The notes beneath the pieces were generated by a model, which searched no databases, was not told where the DNA came from, and saw only the letters and a program-made list of their open reading frames with translations. From Kalaharituber pfeilii (taxonomy: Eukaryota > Ascomycota > Pezizomycetes > Pezizales > Pezizaceae): a stretch of DNA of 64,000 bases. The stretch covers positions 496,001-560,000 of the forward strand of contig WHUZ01000005.1 in NCBI GenBank assembly GCA_015179045.1. Reading direction: 5' to 3'. Every line of letters begins with the position of its first letter. The first letter of the stretch is position 1. Position numbers and translations under genes: made by a program. This document shows positions 1-11,060 of this stretch, piece by piece.

Positions 1-748
1 AATCCAAGTTTATAAGCACTAGACCTGCTCTAATGTATATGATACACAAAAGCTCAATAGCTGTCGAAAGATGAAAAGTCCTTCATATAAGTGTCAAACG
101 TCCATGGTTTATAGTTAGCCTATACCCACTTGTATAGTATGACGTGTAAGAATCACATAGCTGGTTGATAATTGCCTATCCAGGGAATGGATTTTCAATC
201 AGTCCTTGGATTCTTGGTAGCCTCGTCCATGTCCAGACGGTGATACTGATCCTCCAGTTCAAGCTGTCGATCATAAAGGGTCATAGCCATGGCAGGATTT
301 TTTATAAGGTACTGAACTTCCTTTGGTATCAAAGGAATTGGCAGAAGTTTGCATTTCTCTTTCCCTTCAGGGCCTCTAGCCTAGTCCTTCCATGGCCGTG
401 ACCCAGTCTCCAGCGATGAGCGGCTGTCCGGCCTAAACAGGGCTCGCACTGCCTAAACTATTAAGCAAGTGCTTTAGTAACATTAACTAGCGAAGCTGCG
501 CCATTGCTAGTCGCTTGGATCTGTAACTGGGTCACCAAATCAGCCTCTTCTTAGAGCTCTAATGCCCTTCTGTGCATTTCGTATAATTGAAGTACGTAGT
601 TAGCTTAGTAGCTTGTAGACAAGTCATATGTGTTTGCTATACTATGTGCTTGCTATATACTCGAGCATATTTTACTGCTCAGCTTTGTGCCTTCTCCAGC
701 GTGCAGTCCTGACAAACAGCTCCTGCATCTGTTCCTGTTGAAGACTGG
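1..748. other. Gene-free flank at left edge
   Basis: I see no convincing gene here. Open frames are short, lack family resemblance and overlap on both strands. The stretch ends at the target-site duplication of the LINE tail that follows. Confidence 0.5.
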
Positions 749-805
749 CCGCCATAGCCCACAGGGCGGCACGCGATTAATGATATTAAAAAAGAAAAAA
801 GAAAA
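749..805 (+). mobile_element. Solo 3' tail of a LINE (57 bp), copy A
   Basis: This insertion consists of the family 3'-end signature (CCGCCATAGCCC, ACA loop, GGGCGGCACGCG, then TTAATGATATTA) and an A-rich tail. It is flanked by a perfect 13-bp direct repeat, TGTTGAAGACTGG, at 736-748 and 806-818. Direct repeats plus an A-tail with nothing 5' of the last ~40 nt of the element are the classic footprint of target-primed reverse transcription with extreme 5' truncation. The same 3' end recurs at about 2060, 35110, 36515, 37370 (-), 57480 (-), 60710 (-) and 60890. Confidence 0.85.
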
Positions 806-1404
806 TGTTGAAGACTGGACATGGAACTGTGCAGAAGGTCGCATTAATATATCAGTGTCCGCAAGATGCGCTTGCAACGAACTCGTGTCTTTAGGCCATT
901 TAGAGGAACCTCTCACACAGGGAAATCTTCCGCTGATATCGTTGCGTACAGCTGGTGATGTCCATCATATCACTGAAGGGTCGGCCGCAGGAGAGTGGAT
1001 AAAAAGTTCTTATTCTATCTCCCACTGCCATTTTGGCACATGGCCAAAAAGACAGTAGCAATTGCAACCACTTTATACGAACATATCGTTATATAACTGT
1101 GTGTACAATATGTCTTGAAGTATGCAATACTGTGTCCTTTCTGTACGGCCCCAGGCCTTTCATGACGAACTTTTCTATACTTTCTCTCCATTAAAACTTG
1201 CCATGGCCTCCACCAAACTTAGTACGACTCGTGCAGGTGACCGATAACTCAATGGAAAGGCTCCATCCCTGAGTAAATAATTCATAAGGACTCAATTGAA
1301 TGTACAATGCAACGGCCCATTCTAGGATCTTGATTGCGTCATTGTGGGCCAGCTTACTCTATTAGCGACATTTCAAAACTTCATGTGACATCCACACGAC
1401 CTTA

Positions 1405-2129
1405 TCTAAAACCGGGAGGATGAGGAAGAGGGAGGGCTTCTAATCGTGACGGACTCGCAGGTGGCAGTGAAGTGGCTATCTCAAATGACGTAGGGGAGAC
1501 CTACGCCAGATGGGTCAATCAGAACATGCTGGGATGCTTGGGAGAAACGAGTGGCTAGAGGGCTGTGGGGTTTGGTAGTGATATGGGTTAATAGTGAAAG
1601 GCAACGAGGAGGTAGACAAGGCAGCACGGCTGGGATCTTTCCTTCCCTATCAAGAGGAGGTGGTGACAGAGGCAGGCATGAGGATGACGGCGAAAAACGG
1701 TGGGCGGAGGAGAGAAATCAAATGCAGCTGAGCTACCAACCACTGGGCAGCCTGGTACGTACCCTGGGAGGCCTACTGGGAGGGAAAGGCCTGAGGGCCT
1801 GGATGTTTAGAATCGGTAAAGCAGACGGTCCGGAATGTGGGTGGATAGTGCGGAAGGGAAGAGGAAATAACGGAACACATCTGGCCCAGGTGCGGAGGTC
1901 TGAAGTGGCCAGGGGGCGGGACGCGATACCTAAGAACGCCACCAGAGGGAAAGCCGGACCCAACTGGTGGGTGGATAGAAAGATGAGGACCGTCGATCGA
2001 TCAGATACCGTTACGCCACATTTTACTTTTATTCTCATTTTATTTCCCTTTTATCTCCTATGTATTTAATCTCGCCGTAGCCCTCAGTACCGTATGCGAG
2101 AAGTGATATGAAAAAAAAAAAAAAAAAAA
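1405..2129 (+). mobile_element. Degenerate 5'-truncated LINE, RNase H region to A-tail, copy B
   Basis: Translation across frames shows decayed RNase H motifs: a TDSQVAVKW-like segment near 1450, then VVIWVNSE...NEEVDKAAR near 1570-1625. These align with the better-preserved copy at 60 kb (SDSQTAV, HKGIKGNEEADKAAK). The GGLLGGKGLRAW block near 1770 is shared too. It ends with the family 3' sequence (TCTCGCCGTAGCCC...GTGATATG) and a 19-nt A-tail at 2111-2129. Several frameshifts and stops make it inactive. I could not find a target-site duplication, so the 5' limit is approximate. Confidence 0.75.
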
Positions 2130-4498
2130 CACGGTCTGTAGATTTTCTGGATCCGGTAGACCTTTAAACTCAACTAGTCCTTATAATTATACCTTCCGAT
2201 CTTCCTCACCTCCTCATTCAATGTCGGACATATATATTCATTCAGTTTTACTGTGATGCCCGGGCGGCCTAGGATTTAGATGGAGCACAATTAAGTAGAA
2301 ATATTCCTAGGCACGAGAAAGCTCAACGCGTACGACAATACAAGTAATAAACTGTGTGGCTAGGAAAGGAAGGCATCACTAGTGTTGCAGCTCAGCAATC
2401 CAATATAAAGAAGTCTTCTAGGGGCGGTCTTTGATAGGTGAGCAACTCGTCGTATTGAGGGCCTGGGGCCTCAAAGCTACCCTGCAGCCCAGTTTACCCT
2501 CAATCGCTAAAAATCTACAAACTGGCTGAATAGATCAGTCTTCCATAGATGCATTCGTCGTTCAATTTATGTTTCTATATACAGCACTTTTTATTATTGA
2601 TCAAACTCTACCTATGCCTTCATCAATGGACGTTAATAAGATTAGAGAGTTGTTATTCAGCCACCGTAGTGGAATTCTTTTCAAGCATGACGGTGAAATA
2701 AGTACTGGGGTTTCTGATTCTGGAGATAGAAAGTTGAATTGCCTACTGGCCTTGGTAGTGCGCTCTGAGCACTGATGTAAGGTCCCTTGTAGCCACGATA
2801 TTCTCAACTCTCTGCTTAGTCTGGTTGTATGACTCCCATAGCTCTCTACGGGGGATTCTGGCGACCAGGCAGCTGCTTAGCAATGAAGTATCAGCATTGA
2901 GACAGGCACTGTACTCGACGATAAACGAGATAGATGCTCATAAGGAAACTTAACAAGAAAGTACATACAAAGCATCCCCTAGGTACTTTGGTTGAAGTTG
3001 CGACAAAAGTTGAGGCTGCTTCTCGCCCCCTACAAATCTGAATAATAATCTTGACGCTGATACAGAACACTGAAGGCAACGCTATAGTTTCGTTCTGCTT
3101 GGCAATAAGATAACACTATAGGTTTGATTCTGATAGTCAATTTAACATCACGCGATCCAACTTGCAGATGCCCCATAGTTTCGCAAGAGCAAGACTTGGT
3201 CCATTTCGGATACTGGAGCTTTGGCCCCATCTTAGTCCAATGTTGGAAATTCAATTTAGTTGCATATGCGGGAATCATTTATATACCACCATGTTATTAA
3301 AATTCTAAAATTCCCCGCCATAGGCTGGTAGCTTGCTTCCCCCACCTCACAAAATGAAATTTAAGAAGAAAAATAAGATAAAGGGGTACCTTATGTGCCT
3401 AACATTACATTTTCGTCACGAGACTACATTTTCGTTGTATCTTTCTTTAGGGATATGATAACGCCTTCCGAATGGGCCGAGGAGAATTCAATTTTGCTAG
3501 CGTTTTTCCCAATCACATGTTTCTCAAGCTATCAACGAAGCCAACATCATTCAATGTTTTCCCACCAACCAGACTAAGTTCTTCACCTGATATATTATCA
3601 TTTCCTCCCAATATTGGATCATGACCGGCGTTAGCATCAAGTAATGGGATCGCTTAAGCACTTACCCAGTATTCACAGACACTAACGTTAACAATACTAG
3701 AAAACAGGGTTTAAGAAAATGGTTCTTGATACTGCTAGCGATTTGTGTTCTTAAAAGTTTGTATGAAGTCTTATATGTTTGGCCTGGTATTGAGTATGTC
3801 AAACCCTTTCAGTTGAGATGTAAACTTGGTGGTACATTAGCAGTCCTCTGCATCAGGTTGACTGTGGCTAACAGCGACAGATCAGAATCAGATAGGTAGC
3901 GGATAGCTGTAATAGATTCTACCAACTGCGATACACATCAGGGACTTTTCGGTATAGAATGAAATGAGGAACTGCTAAACGAGGTGTCTGTTAAATAGCT
4001 AGGGCTGCACCAGCCTCCGAAATCTCCTGCATTCGATCCCGTACCGGCTGCATGTGAGTTAAAGCTAGAGTTGTGGAGAGCAATATTTTCAGTCCTCACT
4101 ATGTTCTGTGAAGGCGGCGGACCCCTTAGTAACTAATGTTGATGTTGCTGGCTGGCTGACTATGACAACCGAGCTGCCTGAAACAAGCAAGTTTGGTATA
4201 CTGTCCAAAACAGGTATTCGCAAAAAGAACCACTGGCATTAACTAAATGCGAATGAAACCATCATTAAACGACATTACCGCAGGACTGTGTATATAAGTA
4301 GTTTCAAAGCAGAAATGCAGGACACTTGCCGAATCCGGGTACTACGTATATCAAAAACGCATTACTCGCGCACACAAAAAGCAGCACAGATAAGTGGATG
4401 ATTTCTTCTTTTTCCTCTTTTTCCTCATTTTTCAAAATCGGGTTATTGTCACATCAAAATTACGAATTCAAAAGGGACATTAGTCAATGGTCAAAGGG
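2130..4498. other. Gene-free stretch
   Basis: Moderately AT-rich sequence with only short unrelated open frames. No tRNA, intron-bounded gene or transposon ends were recognised. Confidence 0.45.
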
Positions 4499-4603
4499 AA
4501 GGGAGAGAAAAAAAGAAAAGAAAAGAGCTGGAAATAGGTATTAAAAAACAATACAGGGAAAAAAAAAAAAAGAAAAAGAAAAAAAAAAAGAAAAAGAAAA
4601 AAA
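4499..4603 (+). repeat. Purine tract (A/G-rich, mostly poly-A)
   Basis: About 100 nt made almost only of A and G, with long A runs broken by single G residues. It lies about 1.2 kb beyond the 3' end of the kinase gene. Confidence 0.7.
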
Positions 4604-4880
4604 ATGCTATCAGGACACTAGTGGTGAATCGGATATGAATATGATTTGTTCCGAGCAAGCAAGTTATGGGTGGATTGAGTTGGGGAAAAGATGACCTTAG
4701 TGGTCAATATAGCTTGTATATAAGACGGCATCAACCTCCGCCTCACTCCTCTGCCCCCTTTCCTCTCTGCCCCGTCTCTTTCTCCCTCGTTCACCAGAAA
4801 CTTCCTGTCAAGCACTCTCCTCCTCCACTCACAATGTGCCAAATTGATATCGAAGCGAACTAGAAATTTATAACAACCTG

Positions 4881-4882
4881 AT

Positions 4883-4932
<50 letters not shown>

Positions 4933-4964
4933 CGATGACAATGATGATGATGACAATGATAATG
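4881..4964 (+). repeat. (GATGAC)n hexanucleotide microsatellite
   Basis: Near-perfect GATGAC units repeat from about 4884 to 4935, followed by degenerate GATGAT/AATGAT units. The period is a multiple of three, so long spurious open frames appear on both strands (HRHRHR and VIVIVI when read in reverse). Nothing suggests it is translated. It is downstream of the kin4-like gene. Confidence 0.9.
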
Positions 4965-5763
4965 CCCACACCAACCATTAAATTTGAGAAAAGCAAGTAT
5001 AAAGCACGCAAGTGTAGCCAGAAGTGACTGAATGAAGATTTGGAAATATAGGAAAAAAGACCCCCCAACTATAAGAAATAAAAGTAACAAAAAGTAACAA
5101 AAACTACGAAATACACAAAAAGGCGAGAAATAAAGGCATTAACATGTGCAAGACACGGACATGAAACAACAAAAAGCAGAGAATAGTTTAAACGAGGATA
5201 TATAAGTATGAAAAAATCAAGCAGAACAAACGAAAGAAAAGATGGACAAGAACAACCAACTTGGTCAATTCCACTTAATGACCCCCATTGAAATTGTTTC
5301 CCCCGTGATAGATTGCAGCCACGTATGGCGGGCAGAGAAAACGATGGGGAAAGGTGGGCAGGATTTCGGATGGTTAACTGATGCCGATGGACGAAAAGGA
5401 GGTGGCTCTAGTGTAACAAATCGTCAAAGCAGCACACTATGATATGATCTTTAAAAAAACAGAAATATGAAACTAAAGAGATTCCTGGAAAGAAAAAGAG
5501 GAAAAGAGGAAACAAAAAGAAAAAAAAATTGCAAAAAACAAAACAAAAAAACACCCAAGCCCACAACAGCAACAGCAGCAACGACAACGCATGCTCTGGT
5601 AAAAACAATCTGCTCCTGCAGTCTCCTTTCCTCTAAAGACAAGACAAGTGGTACTCAACACTCTAAATGACTTCACTTCAGCTTACATATTCATGCCTTG
5701 ACGAAAGTACATTTGACTACAACATACCCTAACAATGCAACTGATGGCATATGATATTGCACA

Positions 5764-8700
5764 CTAGTTGTTCCGGTTAACACCCCGCCTTCTAAAGAGA
5801 GCCATGACTCTTCTTGCAGCTCCGCTACTCCCAGAACTAGCTGCTCCTGCGCCATCAGCCTCGTAAGCTTCTGTAAACTTGCGATTCTTCTGGAGCACGC
5901 CCGGCCGTTTCCTCGCCTCTTCGCTAGCACGGATAGGTTGCGCCACTGGAGCACTGTTCTGTGACAACTCTGGTGACGGTATGTTCGATGACGATGTGGG
6001 TGGAAAGTTTGGTTGCGTGGCGGTACCAGGGGCGGATGCTACTGCTAGAGACGCCTCAGACCCAGATAAGCTTCCGTTATAAGCAAGACGAGAACTAGGT
6101 ACACCAAGTTGAGGATAGCTAGACCCACCGCCGACGACTTGCTGTTGCTGCTGATTATCCCATCGCCGCTGCTGAACCGAGTTACCACTAGCACTTCGGC
6201 TTGGCCGCCTTTCAGGGTTCTTCTTGTCCGAACCCCGGAAGAAACTAGGTATTATACTAAACCTCCGGCTCTTCGTCGTTGATGATGACCCTCCTTTTCC
6301 ACTCACAGGACTGCCATTACTTTGATCAATAGAAGCTCGGGGACTCTTCTCCCCTGTATGTTGACCTTGCGAACTACCTGAGAAACCACCGGGCATCAAC
6401 CTTGACAAAACACCACCAGAGGTGCCAGTAACAGTATTTGCTCGCTTGTGCCCTTTCTCTTTCGGGAGAGGGGCTTCCTGGGTACTAGGCCTATACTTGA
6501 CTGGTGGCATAGGTTGAGTACTAGGCATACCAATGGAGCTAATTTGTTCCGTGTTGTCCGGTATAGGGATAGGATTGGAAATGATATATGGCTTGCCTGA
6601 TTGCGGCTGTTGAAGCCTACCTTGAGCGTTGGTAGCTGTAACAGAAGGCGCCGCGGCACCTGCAGAGCCACGTGAATACGATCCCCCTCGGGAAGGTAGC
6701 CTGTTAGAACCGCCAGCCATAGAGCTACTAGTCGTGGGCCTGTTATTACCCGACTGACCCTGTGGCTGCGGTAATGGTTTGTTGCCAGGGTTGATGGGCG
6801 CATTTCGGTCCTTGGTGCTTGGCCTTCGCTGTGGGATTTGCACTTCCTTGGGACCGGATGAAGAAGCCTGGGCAGCTTGTGCTTGCTGATATTGGTAACT
6901 GGAGGGCCTCGATTTACTAGGGGGTACTGGTAACCGGGAGGACCCTTCGCCTGCTGTTGGCGGCCTGTCAGATGGTGCTTCTCGGGATCCGGTCCTCACC
7001 GCGGTACCAGCAGTCGTGGCAGCGCGAGCAAGGTGTGAATCAGGCTTCGGAGCAATCACGTCCTTAGCGGGCTGTCGTTCCCTGGAATGAGTATGTCTTG
7101 CCGTGTCGTTCCCGGAACGAGATTGCTCTGTAGATTGGTGTGGATCTCCTCTCTTAGTCTGGCTTGAAGGAGCCACATACTCAACCTGGACTGTCCGCCG
7201 TTTATTATCAACAGGAACCTTTGGCTGCGTTGGCTGCGGCGTGTATTCGTGGTGGGCACCGTGCCTGACTCCTAATCCTCCAAGAATTGTTGCATGTGGA
7301 TGGGCAGATGTTGTTGTACTTGGTTCCCTCACTGATGCTGACCTTGCAAGGAGTGGGACATCTGGAGCCATATCTGCTAGGAGTTCAAATTAGCATTAGA
7401 TCAAATGCATGATGTAGATAAGAATGTTTCATACCATCCGACACTGTTGTATTGGCAATGTCCTTCTCGCTAGTGGTGCTGCTGGTAATCAAGCCAACAA
7501 CATTGGCAAATGGCGCAAGCCAGCTGTGCCTGGCAACTTCAAAGAGATCTGCCCTTTTTCTTGGGTCCGGAACAAGAATCCTCCTTAGTAGGTCTCGAGC
7601 ATGTGGTGAGACATATTCTGGAAAAGTCAGAGGTGTAGAAACAATGTACTTGTATAACAAGTTGATATTGTCTCCTTCAGGATTTGCTGGGTCGTCATCA
7701 AAGGGCAGATACCCAGCCAACATTGCATACTGGTTGACAATGGAAGTTAGAAGGCAGATCGAAACCAGTGTGAAGTGAATGTACATACCAGAATCACGCC
7801 ACAGCTCCATACATCAACCTTTCGGCCTGTGTAAAGTCCATCGCTAACTACCAACTCAGGTGCAGCGTAGCAAGGACTACCACAGCTTGTAGCCATTAAA
7901 TCCCCTCGTCGTTTGATTCCACCTTTCAATCCTATCTCATCCCAGATACCTCCCTCCCCCTCTCCCTTCCTCGGAACGCCCTTCTCCAATTCTTTTAGCA
8001 CCTCGGGATCGTTCAGCTTTGCTTCTAATTCTTCTCCAAGCTCGTCGTTCGGGTCAAAAACATTTGCGAATCCAAAATCTGTAATGATAATGTTCCTGTT
8101 GCGATCTAATAATAGATTCTCAAGCTTTAAATCCCTATGGACAATACCTTTTTTATGAAGGTAACCAACTCCAGAAACAAGCTGTGCAAACAGACGACAC
8201 GCGGGAGGATCCTTTAAAAATCTGTGGGTAAGGATGAAATCAAATAATTCGCCCCCTGATGCATATTCCAGAATTATGCCAATGTGACGCTCGGTCTCAA
8301 CCATTTCATGAAGTCTGACGATATTTGGATGTGAAAGTGTCCGTAGAATGGAAATCTCACGGTAAATTTTGGACAACCGACTTGGATGCGGGGCTAATGT
8401 ATCCCTTCTAATAAGTTTAATAGCAACCTGAAGGAATTAATTAGAGCATGCTTCGATAGCGCAGGGTCAATGAGGATGAGGATGAATGAATGGTTACCTG
8501 AACACCTCCGTCCCTTCTCCATCCCAGCTTGACTTTACCAAACTCTCCCTCTCCTAAGGTTTGCCCCAAGATATAGTCTCCAAACCTTGTCTCTTTTCTT
8601 GGCCTCCCTTCACGTCGCTCACCATCCGCCCCGCTTCGCGATGTACCGTTACGGGAAGAGTTGCCTTCAGGCCGAGCTCCATTGGTTGGATTCTGATTTG

Positions 8701-9205
8701 CGGTAGCGTTTGCTGCTCTCCTACTCCCATCGTCTCGTTGACTGGTACTATTCCGCCGTTGAGGAGAATCCGCTGATGCAGGTGCGGCAGTCGCTGCAGA
8801 TGGTGCGCGTCTTGTTCTGCCACCTTCTGTATCCCTCTCCTTCTCCTTCTCCCGATCTCGGTCACCTCGCCTGTCAGAACCTACGGGGGTTCGCTCACTG
8901 GTGCTCCTCGACCGTTCGGCGCGTGGCTCTGTGTTTGACATCGTAGGAACCTGCCTTTGCGAGCTCGTCCGTGGCGGAATAGTGACTGGAGAGTGACTGT
9001 GTGCAGAGGACTGGTAGGTTGACTGGTGGGGAGCCGATGCAGTGCTAGGTGGTAGACCCGAATATGTAGTTGGCCGAGGCTGAGAGGGTCTTGAGGCTCG
9101 TTGGGGGTCTCTAGAAGATGATGGATTAGATCCTGAGGGACCAGCAACCGCGGTTGGAGCAAGAGGTGATGCAGTTGTTGCCATCTTAGCAGTTGCTGCC
9201 GACAT
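5764..9205 (-). CDS. kin4: Kin4-type Ser/Thr protein kinase
   Basis: Four exons on the minus strand: 9205-8498, 8427-7789, 7729-7435 and 7376-5764. Introns are 70, 59 and 58 nt; the last acceptor could also be 3 nt further in. The predicted protein is about 1084 aa. Residues 1-200 are a Ser/Pro/Arg-rich disordered leader. The kinase domain starts near LGEGEFGKV, with VAIK lysine at about 240, HRDLKLEN at 333-340, DFG at 353-355, a long insert rich in acidic residues, then [12 protein letters not shown] (APE 425-427) and [20 protein letters not shown]. That insert and the latter block are typical of fungal Kin4/Frk1 kinases. The remaining 500 residues are disordered and end in a basic [13 protein letters not shown] tail. 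In yeast Kin4 enforces the spindle-position checkpoint; the same role here is inference. An in-frame stop just upstream fixes ATG 9205 as the start. Confidence 0.92.
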
Positions 9206-9860
9206 GAATGGCCAATCCAATAACGGATGGAAATATTAGAATTACTATTACCCTGCAGTGAATGAGCGACGGGGGGGGGGGTACCAACGCGAGTCAGTGG
9301 TGGCGTTGAAAGGACAGAAGAGACGCTGTCAAGCAAGTTATGGATACAATGCTCGCTCTCCGTCTTTTCTGGCGTCGATCTCACGCCTTTGAGATTCTTT
9401 GCGTTTTCTTTTCCTCTTTCTCTTGGTCCTCAGAGAAACTTCCGAGAGCGAAATGAAACAAACAATTGAATCGTTCTTGGTGTTTGTTCTTTGGAGGTGT
9501 TGGTTCGATCCTGCAAACAAAATGTAACTTGAGAAGAGTCTCCTAAAAAAACGCGAGAAAAATGAGTTGAGCTTACGCTAATCTGTGTCCATTGAGAAAC
9601 ACCGAAAAAGAACCCTTTCTCTACAACAGGCGGACCCAGACGAACTGCGACTCAAGTCTTCTGGCAGGGGGGGTGGGTTGGGAGGGATAAAAAGAAAAAG
9701 ATAAAGAGTCGCAACGATGAGTCGCTTTTCGCGGCGTTGTTTTTTATAACGTGTATGATGCTGTTGCCTGCAATCTGTGATAATTTTATTTTTATTATAT
9801 TTTATTTTTACGGCCGGAGTGCTGAGATGATGTGTTGGTGCAATGCGAACGAAAAGGGGA
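9206..9860 (-). promoter_or_regulatory. 5' flank of kin4 with probable 5'-UTR intron
   Basis: On the minus strand a well-formed intron can be read at 9576-9511 (donor GTAAGC, acceptor TTTGTTTGCAG, 66 nt) upstream of the start codon. It would place the transcription start beyond 9580. A C-run on the coding strand lies at 9262-9280, close to the ATG. The intron is inferred from splice signals only. Confidence 0.4.
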
Positions 9861-11060
9861 GGGGGGGGGGGGGGGGTTTGGCCGAAGCTTTTAGTGCCAA
9901 CCCACCGCACCGCAGGCAAATTTCAGACACGAGGAGAAATGGCTGATGTGACACGCCGAAAACGCGACGTACTGTACAGTAGTCGCTTGACTGGCTTGGC
10001 CGGTCGTTTTGGCTGCCAGCTGCACCAGCTGTATTCCTGCCTGCTTGGAGGGCAAGGGCCACGCGATTCGAGGCCTGGGAGGGAGGTGGGAAGGGAGGGG
10101 ATGCGGGACAGTTGGCGGGGAGAGGGGGAGGGGGAGGGAGGGAGGGGAGGGGAGGGGAGGGGAGGGGAGGGCAGCGCAGGTGGGAGAAAACAAGTGTCAA
10201 GTGTCGAGTGTCGGTCGGTGCGGCGAGCGGGAATTCGCACTCTGGAGCTAGCGGGCGGCTCGCAGCGCTGACGGCGAGGGCACAAGTGGTTGTGCTCGCT
10301 CGCTCGCTCGCCCGCCCGCTGGGTGGGCTGGGTGCCTTGGGGGGTGAGCGGGCAAGCGGGCAGAGGATTGGGGGGCGGTGCGTGGCTCTGGTGCGGCCCC
10401 GGGGCTAGCGGGCTCGTCGCGGCGCTCGCTCGCTCGCTCTGCTGCGCTGCACTGCGCTGGCCGCCAGAAAGGGCTGCGGAGGCGAGTGGGCGCGAGTGGG
10501 CGCGAGGCCTCTGCGGCGCTGCACGCCCAGCCCAGCCCAGCCCAGCCCAGCGCGACAATGGCGAGGAAGGGAGGGTCTGGAGCGGCCCTGGCGCCAAGGC
10601 TCCTGCGAGCCCGCTAGCAGCGTTTCAGGCCCGGCCTGGCGCACCCCGGCGGTCAGCGTATGTATGTATGATAGCCGCGAGAAAATGAGGGCAGGCGGGC
10701 GGGAGGCGGGCAGGCGTGTCCCGGATGCCCAGCGCAGCGCACAACACCAGCCGCCGCCCTCGTTCCCCGTTGTGCCTCACGATCGTCCAGCCCAGCCTAC
10801 CTAGCCCCCCCCCCCCCATCCTGCCTCCCTCCCTCCCTCCCTCCCTCCCCCCGTTGCCGCCCGCCTCGGCGCACCCAGTCCAGCCGTAATTGAACGGCAA
10901 CGCAGCCAGGCCAGGCCTAGGAAAAAAAGCGATGTGAACAATGCGTCCCGAAGAAGCCTGCGAAGAGCAGGCACTCCTTGGCCGAGCGAGTATGCTCTGA
11001 GCAATCGGACCAAGCTGACCGTTGACTTCAACCCAGACTACCCCCCCCCGCCCCCCACCT
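9861..11060. repeat. G-rich then C-rich low-complexity region
   Basis: A skewed block upstream of kin4. The plus strand is strongly G-rich from a 16-G run at 9861-9876, through (GGGGA)n at about 10117-10171, to about 10740. It then switches to C-rich with 13 C at 10805-10817, (CCCT)n at 10824-10852 and C-runs near 11041-11056. It also holds (GCTC)n near 10293 and 10425 and (CAGCC)n near 10530. Long frames on both strands are a by-product of missing AT-rich stops and encode only Pro/Arg/Gly/Ser-rich strings. No gene is called. The G-runs fit the G-quadruplex pattern. Confidence 0.7.

Noticed and set aside
9206..9220. TTG-initiated extension of the kin4 product
   Set aside because: The codon is TTG, an in-frame TAA lies just upstream, and ATG 9205 gives a normal start.
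9923..10688. Overlapping long open frames on both strands rich in Pro, Arg, Ser and Gly
   Set aside because: They follow from GC-rich simple repeats lacking stop codons; no domains, no splice structure, and all frames look alike.
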